Assembly: GCA_038025085.1 (NCBI GenBank)
Contig: CM076144.1
Location: 372,001-436,000 of the forward strand
Origin: Tetragonia tetragonoides
Lineage: Eukaryota; Streptophyta; Magnoliopsida; Caryophyllales; Aizoaceae
DNA: 64,000 nucleotides
Reading direction: 5' to 3'
Shown here: positions 1-10,043 of the stretch, piece by piece
Numbering within the stretch: position 1 is the stretch's first letter
Layout: each line of letters starts with the position of its first letter
Translations under genes and position numbers: made by a program
The notes under the pieces: generated by a model
The model's input: the letters and a program-made list of their open reading frames with translations, nothing else
Database searches by the model: none
What the model was told of the DNA's origin: nothing

Positions 1-738
1 GGGCTTTGCTGCTGGTTTCTTAGCTTTCTCTTGCTTTTCAATCTTCAAAGTCAACTTGTATACATCATCTAGAGACCAAAAAGGCTGTACTTCAACTCTG
101 TTACCAACATTGGTGTCTAAACCAGAAATAAAACGCGCAATTGAGAGTTGTGGATCCTCTACAATGTCGGTTCTGATTTGTAGTTGCTCAAAATCTCTAA
201 TGTAATTTGCTACACTTAGAGTTCCTTGACTGAAATTTGTGAGCTTGAGGTAGAGATCTTGAGTATAGGAAGGGGGCACAAAGCGTTTGTGCATGATTTT
301 CTTAAGCTTGGGCCATGAACGCACCCTAGATTTACCCTCACGCTCTCTTTGTAGTTTCATGCTTTCATACCACAAAGAAGTATACTTTTTGAGCTTCAAA
401 ACAACAACTTTGAAACTCTTTTCCTCACTATACCCCTTGGTATCAAACAATCTACCCATTTGTTGCTCCCACTCCAAATAGTCATCTGGGTTTGTACCAC
501 CATCAAAATCAGGGGGTTCAAACTTTAAATCACCCCATTGCTCATCTTTTCTCCTTGGACTAAGAGAACCATCATCATCACCTAGACCATGGTGTCTTCC
601 TCTACCAACGTTGAGAAAATCAGTCATTTGTTGAATGAGGTTGTTAAGTTGTTCCTTAACCTCACGCATCTCCCTTTCTCTCCTAAGCTCTTTAGCTTGC
701 TCAAGAGTTAAATTTCTGGATATTTGTTCATCATCCAT
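1..738 (-). CDS. Ty3/gypsy retrotransposon gag, partial
   Basis: Reading the minus strand from an ATG at 738 gives an open frame of 246 codons that leaves the window at base 1 without a stop. The N-terminus is charged and helical, followed by a short Arg/His/Asp-rich stretch and then FEPPDFDGGTNPDDYLEWEQ, typical of the plant retrotransposon gag domain. The later W-Y-E and F-V-P-P-S-Y motifs also fit that family. Gag forms the particle that packages element RNA. The start is chosen because it is the first ATG after the primer-binding site, with a leader of about 150 bases. No stop or frameshift was seen, so the element may be young. Protease, reverse transcriptase and integrase would lie to the left, outside the window. 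Confidence 0.9.
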   Translation of the reverse strand, partial: MDDEQISRNLTLEQAKELRREREMREVKEQLNNLIQQMTDFLNVGRGRHHGLGDDDGSLSPRRKDEQWGDLKFEPPDFDGGTNPDDYLEWEQQMGRLFDTKGYSEEKSFKVVVLKLKKYTSLWYESMKLQREREGKSRVRSWPKLKKIMHKRFVPPSYTQDLYLKLTNFSQGTLSVANYIRDFEQLQIRTDIVEDPQLSIARFISGLDTNVGNRVEVQPFWSLDDVYKLTLKIEKQEKAKKPAAKP

Positions 739-891
739 GGCTGTTTGTGAGATTGGTTGTGTTTAAGTTAGGAATTGTGTTTGGGCTGTAAATGGGTTCT
801 TTTGTGACTCAAAGATTGGAACTTTTGACGTGATTAAGACAAGAAAGTAGAGAACTTTGATGAGAGAAAATGGTGCTAAGGTTAAACCTAT

Positions 892-903
892 GCTCTGATA
901 CCA
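892..903 (-). other. Primer-binding site (initiator tRNA-Met)
   Basis: On the minus strand these 12 bases read TGGTATCAGAGC, the standard plant site complementary to the 3' end of initiator tRNA-Met that primes minus-strand cDNA synthesis in gypsy and copia elements. It lies two bases inside the end of the LTR, as expected. Confidence 0.9.
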
Positions 904-905
904 AA

Positions 906-1503
906 TGATACGTTTGCAATTACAACCTTAGCAATTTGTAAACAAAAACAGAGGATTAAGAGAAGAAAGGATAATGAGTATCACCACCAAAGCTATAAAG
1001 GATTAAACCACCAAGCTATGGATAAAGAATACTACTTGCTCATCAAATAACCCTAAGATTATTGTAAAGAACGCAAGATTTGTAAGAAGGCAGCAGCCGT
1101 GTATTTTTCATTCATCAACAAGTGCCTTTTACATCAGCTGTTCTTACATATTTATAGGGGTCACAAATGTGCCCTAATATCCTAAGAATACTCTAGAAAG
1201 GGTGAGTTGTCCAAGAGTAGTGCCCAAGCAAAATGAAACTTCAGTATTTAGCCCAAAAATGAGCCAAATACGTGCAGTACAATTTGGAGCGCATTTCCTT
1301 CCGTTTTGGACCACTTGACAGCTGTTGCTTGTCCTTGCATAAGGACAAACGTGGGTGAGCTGTAAGGAGCCTCATTCTTCATCCTTGCCTGCCCCATGTG
1401 CTCTTAGACGCACCTTACTCAGCAACTACTTAGGGAATTCAAATAACAACTAATTACATTTGTTAATTATGCTAATTACATGCAGGGTGCACTATAACTA
1501 ACA
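906..1503 (-). mobile_element. 5' LTR of the Ty3/gypsy element
   Basis: On the minus strand the LTR would begin TGTTAGTTATAG at 1503 and end CGTATCA at 906, giving the usual TG...CA ends and about 598 bp. It abuts the primer-binding site and holds a TATA box. The left boundary is firm because of the primer-binding site. The right boundary is inferred from the TG end only, because the partner LTR is outside the window. The five bases 1504-1508 would be the target-site duplication. Confidence 0.75.
1149..1157 (-). promoter_or_regulatory. LTR TATA box
   Basis: The minus strand reads CTATAAATA inside the LTR, about 240 bases before its downstream end. This fits a U3 promoter that drives transcription toward gag. 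Confidence 0.6.
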
Positions 1504-2584
1504 CTAATCACAAATGCTTATTTGTACGGATTAATCTTGTACGGACATAACCTAGATTAAGTGGCCAAAAGGACACTAAGACCTCTAGGACCAGAATTAT
1601 CACCATTCAGACGTGAGAGAGTCCCAAATGCCATGATTAGTGCATTAATGCTCACGCTAATAACTTGATGACCTGATGCTAACGCATCATTAACCTATTG
1701 CCCAATGCGGAGAAATTGGTTTGGGTAAATGGAAGGCGGCAAATAGTTTATTACCGCGTCTTTACTTCAAAGAAATAGGATTTGGTGGATTGGCCATTGC
1801 CATCTGTAACTGATAGGAGATCAAGAATGCGAAAGTTAGTTTGCGGATTTTGTGAAGACGATTTTTTGAATGTCAAAGCTGATGGAATCAATTATGATCC
1901 GAGTCAAATGTTTGTACATATTTAAAGTGAGGTCTTACAAGATACAGGAAACATTTGCCACTCATGGAGAATTTGGGTCAGTGTAGAGTTTTTTTGGCAT
2001 ACCCATTGGCGATTAATGTGTGCACTTACTTCATTGGTTCTTTTTCCCTGTTTTTGGTGAGTTAGGATTTAGGAATTTTCTGTTGGAGCTCTCGTGATAA
2101 CGTGAATCTACATCGTAAATGACAAGTTCAATATATTTCCATGATTTTCGTTTCTTTATTTGTTTTTAGTTTCTTTTCTTTTTTATTTTGTTATGCGTTT
2201 GTTTTCATATTGAGTTGGCAAATATTTGTTTTCCTCATTAGAGATAATCTCAAAATGTTATCTTGTTTCCTTCATTTGGGAGATATAATTTATTTCGTTT
2301 CCTTTTTTATCTTAATATGAGATCTAAGTAAAGCTTTGAGTGGTGTCAAAAACACCAATACTCAATGTTGTATTTTAATACTAGATATATACTAGATACT
2401 ACGAGGACGGTTAATTTTTTTTTGAAGGAAGGATGATATATATTGATTATTTATTTTTTATTTTTTTTTATTTTTTTTTTTTTTGAGGGAATATATTGAT
2501 ATTTGTTGATGACGTTTTTGACTTGGATTAGGATTATGTGTTTTTTCTTTCAATATCAAATTTCGTTCCTTTCAAAAATCAAAC
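1504..2584. other. Intergenic, with the left copy of a direct repeat
   Basis: No gene is visible. Bases about 1805-2052 are a diverged direct repeat of 4494-4832 (shared stretches include GATGGAATCAA and GGAGAATTTGGGTCAGTGTA). The stretch from about 2400 is T-rich and forms the upstream region of the F-box gene. Confidence 0.6.
1805..2052 (+). repeat. Direct repeat flanking the F-box gene, left copy
   Basis: This block recurs at 4494-4832 in the same orientation. Both copies share the run from GATAGGAGATCA through GCATACCCATTGG. The right copy carries about 100 extra bases near its start. The nature of the repeat is unknown; no long open frame is conserved between the copies. Confidence 0.75.
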
Positions 2585-3830
2585 ATGATTGACTACATAT
2601 CCAACAAATACAAGTACAATTTCAGATGGTTGCCTGAGGAGTTGATCACTGAGATATTGCTCCGATTGCCGGTTAAATCAGTGGGTCGATTTAAATTAGT
2701 GTGCAAAACTTGGTGTTCTTTAATCTCAAACCCCAGTTTTGCCAAAACCCACTTCGAATTCTCGATTTGCAACCTAGCATCATCATCGTCATCATCCTCA
2801 CTCCTTTTGTTCAGTTGTGAAGAATCTCGATCTTGGTTCACTGCCACTCTAAAACATAAGGACAATGATGGTGATGGTGTTGTTAGTACTATCGATGATG
2901 ACATTAGCAAAATCCCTGTGTATGGTGGAGACATAACATTTGTGTCATGCCATGAGCTAATATGCTTTATTGACCTTGAGGCTAAATCAATCAATGTTTT
3001 TAACCCTACAACCAAAGAACTACGGTCACGTATCATTCCAATACCATAGAGCCAGGCTTGTTATGTCTATGCATCCGGACTCGGGTTTGCTACCTCCATC
3101 GACGACTATAAAGTTGTCTTCGTGTTATTAGAGTCTATATGGCATCCGGAGGATAAGCGAGTTTTTTGTGTGGTCATTGAGGAGTGATGAGTGTAGGGAA
3201 TTAGATAGCACTTCTTTTCAAGGAGCTTTTGGTCAACACCTTGTTTCTCTTTCTCCCCTTGAAGAATGTGAGGTGGTTATGTTCAATGAAGCTTTATACT
3301 GGTTTGTGATTCCTAATAAAGAAAAAGAGGGAGGTGATGATTGTTTCTTAGTTAAGTTTGATTTGGTAGAAGAAGTATTTGAAAGGGTATTGAACCTCAA
3401 ACAGATCAATGATGATAATCAAAGAAACGGAGTCTATTATCTCGAAGCTTCCATCGGGGTCACTGGGCAAGATAAGCTTTGTGTTTGTCAGCTATTCAGA
3501 AAAATCCATCCGAATAATGCTTTAGTCAAGATATGGACTTTAGAGCAACATGGTGAATGGGATTCTTGGAAAAAGTTGTTTAAACTTGAATTGGACTACA
3601 CCAAATTTATGGGTTGGTATTCTTGGCCATGGTTACTGGGGTTTATGCCTAATCACAAGGTTCTGCTAAGGACCAAGAACAGACAAGGAGATTATCAGCT
3701 TGTGATTATTGATCCCACTCAAGATGATCCTATTCTGATTCGAAATCGAAACAGTGTTAATCATATGGATCCCGAATACATAGCAACTTATGTTCCAAGT
3801 TTTATTTCTCCTTTTATTTCTATTGCGTAA
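2585..3830 (+). pseudogene. F-box/FBA-type protein gene, interrupted
   Basis: The ATG at 2585 opens a frame with an N-terminal F-box at about residues 17-60 (LPEELITEILLRLPVKSV, then VCKTW and LISNPSFAKTH). F-box proteins of this class are substrate adaptors of SCF ubiquitin ligases. The frame meets TAG at 3047-3049, but reading past it continues an F-box-associated domain (YVYASGLGFATSIDDYKVVF). A second lesion follows at about 3162-3167, where a run of six T puts the frame out by one. Removing one T would join it to VWSLRSDECRE and the remaining 220 codons of the FBA domain, which end at 3830. There is no intron signal across the TAG. It is probably a pseudogene; a homopolymer assembly error explains at most one of the two lesions. 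Confidence 0.85.
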
Positions 3831-4117
3831 GAAAACTTTTTGTTATGTACAAACTTCTTGTTATTGATTCACCAAGTTATTAATCCATTATTCAGCAGTC
3901 GTAGCTTGATTTATCTGATTAATTTGATTTCATCAACTTTATTGTATGCATATGATCATGAATTCCATGCTCAAAACTTGGAGCTTTCAAATTTGAATAA
4001 TTTGACCCTAATAGGTTTATTTATGTTTTAGGTTGTTAATTCCATTGATAAATGGTTTGAATTAGTAGTCAAACTGGGTAACTATGATTAAAGATATCAA
4101 CTTTATTAATTTGGTAT
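3831..4117. other. Intergenic, 3' of the F-box gene
   Basis: AT-rich sequence with no coding potential that I trust. It probably includes the former 3' UTR of the F-box gene. Confidence 0.5.
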
Positions 4118-4225
4118 GTTGGTATTGCTGCATTCTATGATTAAATGTGAGGATTTGTGGGCTTAGGCGGTGTTGGTATTGCTGCATTCTATGATTAAAT
4201 GTGAGGATTTGTGGGCTTAGGCGGT
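4118..4225 (+). repeat. Two 54-bp tandem repeats
   Basis: Bases 4118-4171 and 4172-4225 are identical 54-bp units that begin GTTGGTATTGCTGC and end GGCTTAGGCGGT. A partial third unit (CTGGGCTTAGGCGGTGTTG) follows near 4275-4292. The duplication looks recent because the two units have not diverged. Confidence 0.9.
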
Positions 4226-4493
4226 GTTGGTTATGCAAGATGGTAAGACTGCGGCTATATACAGGCCTATAGTCTGGGCTTAGGCGGTGTTGTATATCAT
4301 GCATTTCACATTAGAGGGCAGTTTTACCCTGCTTTGCTTTATGTATCAAATATACATGACAATTCTTCAAGGATTTGGGGAATAATACTTGTCGTCTCAT
4401 ACCTACATCCTTGAAGGATCAGAAGATATATTGTCGTCCAATCTAGACTTCAAGCTATATTGAAGAAGCAAACTCATGATCGTTGTTGATGTG

Positions 4494-4832
4494 TAACCGA
4501 TAGGAGATCACTAATGCAAGAGTTAGTTCGCGGATTTTTTGTACGAGGGTTTATAGGATGAATCTACAGCAATGTTGTACCAATTAAATTTGGCGGCACC
4601 CCCAGTGATGCTTAGTCTCTTTAAGGGGGTGGAATGACCCTTTTTCAAATGTCGAAGCTGATGGAATCAAATTATGATCCGAGTCAAGTGTTTGTACATA
4701 TCTAAAGTTAGGTGTTACAAATTACAGGAAACATTTGCTTACTAATGGAGAATTTGGGTCAGTGTAGAGATTTTTTGCATACCCATTGGCCATTATTGTG
4801 TGCACTTTCTTCATTGGTTTTTTTCCCCTGGA
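4494..4832 (+). repeat. Direct repeat flanking the F-box gene, right copy
   Basis: This is the partner of 1805-2052. It carries an insertion of about 100 bases relative to the left copy, roughly 4540-4648. The two copies bracket the broken F-box gene at a distance of about 2.7 kb. Confidence 0.75.
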
Positions 4833-5139
4833 ATTCTTTTGGAACTCTCTTACTTCTCGAACTTAAGCTAATATTTTCAGATGAGAAGCCGCACCTATGA
4901 AATCCTTATTGATTAGCAGGTTACAGTTTCATTTTACGCCAAATAAACTATATGTCTACTATGTAATTTATTTCCATACTGTTATGGATTCATAATATAT
5001 AATTTGATGCAAACATGGTTAGATTGAATAAACAATAGTGATGATAAAAAGAACCATCTATTCTCTTTGGGTTATATTTTGTTGTGTATTAAACTTATGT
5101 GATTGATCAGTATTGACTCATAAGCCTTTGCAACATCAT

Positions 5140-6245
5140 TTACAAGATTATTTCCAAGTTTATCACTAATAGACTTCAGATTATTATTCCCACACTTGGT
5201 AGGGAAATTCCAAAATGTCTTTTTCCTTGGGACGTATATTTCAGATAGTATTCTCCTTGCTCATGAATTATTGGAGAAAATTATATTAGACATGCAAAGA
5301 AATGACGTGACTTTATGATTGCTATAAGAGCTGACATGAGCAAAGCATATGATCGTGTTCGGTGAGGTTTTCTAAATGCTATTTTATTCAAATTTGGTTT
5401 CCCTGATAATTGGATATTACTTATTATGAATTGTGTTTCAAGTTTTATTAAATGGATCACCACTTCCTGTTTTTAAACTTCTATGTGGACTTCGTCAAGG
5501 TATCCCGCTGTCACCCTATCTTTTCATATTAAGTGTTGAAGTATCATCTTCTATTGTCTCACAAGCTCAAGATAACCGTTATCTCAAAGGACTATGTATT
5601 AGTCGCTCAACTCCTCTTATTAATCATTTATTATTTGCTGATTCACTTTTTTCCTTTAAAGCATCGAGACTCCTTATTAGCTCGTACTGTTTGGAAGAAA
5701 TGTAATCTTAATGTTTTATTTTTTTTCATAATTTGGTCAACTTCTTCAACAATTTTTCCTGAGGTTAAAGAGGTATTGACAGCTATTATTAGTAAATTGT
5801 TCTCGACAAGTTGGTGATATAAAGAAAATTGAGGTTTGGCGCCATCCTTGGATTTTTGGTGAGATCTCACCTCCTCATGCTCCATTAATTCTAAGAAGGT
5901 TTTAGTGGTCCTTAGCCTCGACTATTTGTTAACCAATCCATCTTAAATAATTCTTGGAATTTTACTATATTGCACCTATTTTTCAACAAAGGATGATGTG
6001 ATAAGATTACCTTTATTTTCATTAATCCCAACCCTAAGGGTGACAAGCTGGTATGGTTTTTGCACTTTTCGAGTTCCTTTAAAGTTAGACAAACTTATAA
6101 CTTATAAGTTAGCTCATAATAACTTGTATGGGGTAGACTCTCAATCTTCATCATATCATCCTCGGGCTAATGTCAACTAGAAGAAATTTTGGAGCTTGAA
6201 TATTATCCCAAAATGAAAGATTTTCTTATGGAAAATTCATAAATG
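5140..6245 (+). mobile_element. LINE (non-LTR retrotransposon) relic, reverse transcriptase
   Basis: Conceptual reading in mixed frames gives plant LINE reverse-transcriptase pieces: IRADMSKAYDRV (about 5323-5360), then LLCGLRQGIPLSPYLFIL (about 5476-5530), and HLLFADS where the catalytic F/Y-A-D-D box is expected (about 5627-5645). A zf-RVT-like piece, KFWSLNIIPKWKIFLWKIH, lies near 6184-6240. Several frameshifts and stops and the lost second Asp show it is dead. The ends are not defined and no target-site duplication was found. Confidence 0.85.
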
Positions 6246-6389
6246 CCCTCCCAATTGGTGAGGGATGGATGTGGCCGACATGGGGGTGGTTGGGTTGTTG
6301 GTCTCCATGTCCATAGTGTTACCGAGAGGAAGGAAGCCGGGAGGAGTGGCGGATGGAGGAGAGGCAGTACGTTGGGTTGGGTTGGGTTG

Positions 6390-7055
6390 GGACAGATGTG
6401 TCGAATATTCCGGTAATTTATTTTCGAGTGTAACAGGTTCCTACCAGAAGTTTGATGATAAAAGAATTGTCCTTAAAGCCGAACATCTCATGCACAAGGT
6501 TTGTGAACTTTTTTGAGAACAGATGCATCCGCCACCGCGTTTCGTGATATAAATACAACAAGGCATACTAATTTCAGTCAAAAATATCTACCACTTGTAT
6601 TAATGACACATTTGTTTGTAAACAAAACTCTTGTGTGCACAAATCAATGTTCATATTTGTGTGGTATAAAACGACCCAGAATTCAAGCTTAAATTGGAAT
6701 TTGGTCATTATGAGGACGCTTGTTTTAGGGTGGGTCGCATGATTAATAGTTGGGTTGAAATTGTTGTCACGAACCATGTTGAGGTTCTTGATGTGTTCAT
6801 CTTTCCTTTTGGTACACACCTTTATAAAATTCTCAAGCTTGTTTTATCAGCAAAGGCATTGTAGATTCTTAAGATTCGTAATGTACAATTTTTTGATTTT
6901 GACTCCGGTGATAAAATTGCTAGTATAAAACCTAGGTCTTTAGAATGTTTGTTTTTGTTCCGTGTTTATTTTAGGAATGATTATTTGTTAACGTATATCC
7001 TCACTTCTTGCCGAGCACTAAAAGTTGTGACAGTTTACCGCCGTTTTGGACTGAA
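6390..7055 (+). pseudogene. F-box/LRR-type gene relic
   Basis: Broken reading frames resemble a plant F-box/LRR protein without its F-box. An early piece contains YQKFDDKRIVLKAEHL near 6440-6490. A later piece, about 6705-7050, contains WVEIVVTNHVEVLDVFIFPF, LKIRNVQFFDFDSGDKIASI and LECLFLFRVYFRNDYL, in the spacing of the LRR region of this family. Stops and frame changes interrupt it throughout. F-box/LRR genes form very large, fast-turning families in plants, so a relic is unremarkable. Confidence 0.65.
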
Positions 7056-7339
7056 ATACTGAAATAGTCAAATCTAATTTCATAGATATGGTACAATATA
7101 ATTATTGATTGTTTTTTCTTTCTAATTCCAATGTTTTAGGTCGATATAATGAACAAAATGAGTGATAAAAGAGATATGCTAAAACTTTTTTGGGAACAGT
7201 TGTACCCGTATGTTGGGTAGATACCTTGAAGTCTGTCTTCTAAAAAAGATTCAAGTCAATGTGTAGATTTGTTGGGAATAAGGCCTTGAAGTCGGGTTAT
7301 ACGGTGTTACGTTGTGTTATATTATGTTATTCTGTACGG

Positions 7340-7902
7340 CAGAGACGGAACTTCCCTAGGGCGGGCTTGGCCCTGGCCCCTCAAGGTGTCAGACTAAAAC
7401 CTATTGAAAATGTTATATCCCTGCCGGTCTACTCATATATACAATGCGATAATTATTACTAAAATAAGACTCAATCTTACACCGTAAAAGTAAACCAATG
7501 GAAGAAAAATTAAGGAAAGTCCAATAACATGATATTTTATAGTGATGCTACTGCCCTAATCCCTAACCCATAGGTCCCATCATCTCTCTCAATGCACTAG
7601 GTAGATTGATTATGCAAATTTGTTATGCACCTTTTGCATTAATGTACTCTATTTATTTATGGCTTTACTCATTTAAACCAATAGGACAATTTTGATTTAT
7701 ATATGTATGATTTGCCTCATTATCTCACAAAAAACTAAAAGATTCTTGTAACATTGCAGAAAAGAAAGTTGTTTTTGGAATAACAAGTGTCAACAAAATT
7801 TTATTATTTCAAAAAAAATAAATACAATATAACTACTTCCAAAAGTATCATACATCCAATTTTCATTTGGCCCCTAAGAAAATCTTTTAAGATCCGCCAC
7901 TA
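7340..7902. mobile_element. Non-autonomous hAT-like element
   Basis: The left end begins CAGAGACGGA. The right end, read on the minus strand, begins TAGTGGCGGATC, close to the CAGTGGCGGATCC termini of a common plant hAT family. The flanking octamers 7332-7339 (CTGTACGG) and 7903-7910 (CGCTACGG) match at six of eight positions, as an aged 8-bp hAT target-site duplication should. The 563-bp interior has no transposase. Confidence 0.65.
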
Positions 7903-7984
7903 CGCTACGGGCTCATTATTAATCCCAATTTGATTAGAAGTTTAGATTAGTACCAATTTGACCGGATGGGGACGCAGTTGGCGA

Positions 7985-8445
7985 TTTTTTTCCAATCCGA
8001 TGCTCTCGAAAGCAATTATTGCTTCTGAGAAGCTGAAGTGCACAGAGAAAGTGATAATGATTGCTGCAATGTTGTTTGTGGGACGCTCACTGTTTTATCA
8101 AACACACGACAAACATGAGGGGATGAAGTTTCAGGGAAACGATGGAGACCATGTTGCCCTTTTGAAGGTAACTTGTTCATGTCTAAACTAAATTATGTGA
8201 CTTGTGATAGATTGGAATTAATGTTGGGCATGCTGCTTTGTTTTTATTGTCTTTAGCTTTACCACAATAATATTTAGGTACCTTACTCAAATTTGATTTC
8301 ATAATCCTATTTTGGTCTGGTATAATGTAATTGATGATTCTTTTTTTCTTTCCAATTCCAATGTGGCAATAGAATAAAAGAAGTCAGAGATACAAGAGAT
8401 AAGCTTAAGCGTGTCTTTGAAATGAGGGACATAAAGATCAGGTTC
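7985..8445 (+). pseudogene. DEAH-box RNA helicase gene fragment
   Basis: Bases 7997-8167 encode NPMLSKAIIASEKLKC, then KVIMIAAMLFVGRSLFY, then a stretch ending GDHVALLKV. This matches the HA2 (winged-helix/ratchet) region of splicing-type DEAH helicases, whose consensus reads DPMLSK...IISIAAML...IFYRP...GDHIALLKVY. It ends at a plausible GT donor at 8168. After about 200 bases of intron-like sequence, 8371-8430 encodes VRDTRDKLKRVFEMRDIKI, which fits the following VRDIRDQL segment. All helicase motifs upstream are missing, so this is an isolated two-exon fragment. It may have been captured by a transposon. Confidence 0.7.
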
Positions 8446-8944
8446 TCGTTCCTTCTCCAACTCGGCTTTGATAATTTTAATTGTGGTAACATGTTGACTT
8501 TTGGAGAAGGGACAAGAACTTGACGTGATAACCTTCAATGTTTGTCAAATACGTACGTATTTTATGTGAGTGACATGCTTATGGAAGAGCAATGGGGGAA
8601 GAAGGTTGTCTGTACATTCGTGACTTGCTGCACCTGTTTATGTACCTGTGTTTAGTTTCTTTATTGTGATTTTTGTGTAAGTTTACAGTTTGAGGGGTGG
8701 CCCTTTCCTTTAAAACTTTCAAATAGTAAATTGGTAGATGCTTACACTTCTGCGATAATACATATATTTTCATACAAGTTGATACTGATGTCATGTGTGA
8801 TGGATAGTGCAAGATTTATGACATGCCATATATTTGTTGACCACAATTTTATTTTATTTTTTTGACAAAAACAAATGTTTTTACTTATGCCATACATACA
8901 CCATGGTCAAATATGTTCCATATTATCACCTCTATATAGGTAGA
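8446..8944. other. Intergenic
   Basis: AT-rich sequence with no supported gene. The stretch 8301-8365 resembles 7075-7140 (both contain TTTCTTTC(C/T)AATTCCAATGT), a short local repeat. Confidence 0.4.
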
Positions 8945-8972
8945 CTAGTGTTTTGACCCATGCGATGCACGG
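8945..8972 (-). mobile_element. Helitron 3' end, minus strand
   Basis: On the minus strand the sequence reads a hairpin CCGTGC-ATC-GCATGG (8958-8972), a 9-base spacer, then CTAG at 8948-8945 followed by T. A short GC-rich hairpin ahead of CTRR, with insertion before T, is the Helitron 3' signature. The body lies to the right; its 5' end was not identified. Confidence 0.6.
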
Positions 8973-9144
8973 CTTTTAACTAAACCAACTGAACAGATAA
9001 AACGAACAAAACAAATAGCAGTCATATTGTATATTTAATTTATATGTGAATTGACTATGTGATGCATCACCCATGATTTCGGTTAAAAACAATAAACAAA
9101 CTAAATACTCTCTTATTCACATTTTTTTGGTGAATGTATCATAA

Positions 9145-9226
<82 letters not shown>

Positions 9227-10004
9227 CTGGGTCCTTCTTCGTGTGGTGATGACACGTGGGACGCCATGTAGGCGAGCCACGTCGTATTGGCATGACACGT
9301 AAGCCGACACGTAAGCCAAACTTTCCACGTAGCATGACACATAATCCGTCATTAATGTCTCATCATTAGTTGACTTAATTACATATATATATATATATAT
9401 ATATAAGCCTATTTCTAAATTACAAAATAAAATAATTTTAGTTACGTATGTCAAAAAATTATAAATCTGACTCCGTAGGATTGGATTTGAAAAATGCTTC
9501 AAAACGAGATATATATGTATATGTCCAATAAAATTTGGGTTCTTTCCGTATGGTTATGACACGTAGGACGTCACATAAGAGAAATGTTCGTGTGAAGATC
9601 GATGACACATAGACGCCAAATGCGCTCAACTTGATCACATAGTTTTAGTTGTGCGAAAAAGATGAACATGTGCTATCAACTTTTAGTGCACATATAACGT
9701 TAATGCAGAATGAGTTTATTCATTATCTCATTAATTGAAAAACTTATAAAAATTATTGTACATATACTGTTTTTATTATCTATCTATGCTTTGTCCAATC
9801 TCATTACAAATGAAGGTGGCATGAAAATATCATTTTCAAGAATTAGCATGTTGCATCCTATGGATAGAAACCTTTGAAAAAAAAAAAATTAAATGCATTT
9901 TACTAATAATATTAATAATTTCACATTAGTTATAGCATTATGTTATTAAATATATTTATAAAATTATTTTACGAGCACGTGCAAAGCACGAGGATAAAAC
10001 CTAG
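9145..10004 (+). mobile_element. Candidate Helitron with TA-rich 5' end
   Basis: The 3' end is clear: hairpin CGTGC-AAA-GCACG at 9978-9990, a 10-base spacer, CTAG at 10001-10004, then T. The 5' end is a guess: TCTAATATATAT at 9145 preceded by A, which fits the A|TC insertion rule. No Rep/helicase gene is present, so it would be non-autonomous. The interior holds two related blocks, near 9229 and 9531, that share GGGT(C/T)CTT..., then GTGTGG or GTATGG, then ATGACACGT. Confidence 0.45.
9149..9225. repeat. (TA)n microsatellite
   Basis: An uninterrupted TA tract of about 77 bases. Related shorter tracts lie at 9383-9405 and 10011-10041. All three sit at or near Helitron boundaries. Confidence 0.95.
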
Positions 10005-10006
10005 TG

Positions 10007-10041
<35 letters not shown>

Positions 10042-10043
<2 letters not shown>

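Noticed and set aside
9117..9502. Overlapping minus-strand ORFs rich in Tyr-Ile
   Set aside because: They are translations of the (TA)n microsatellite.
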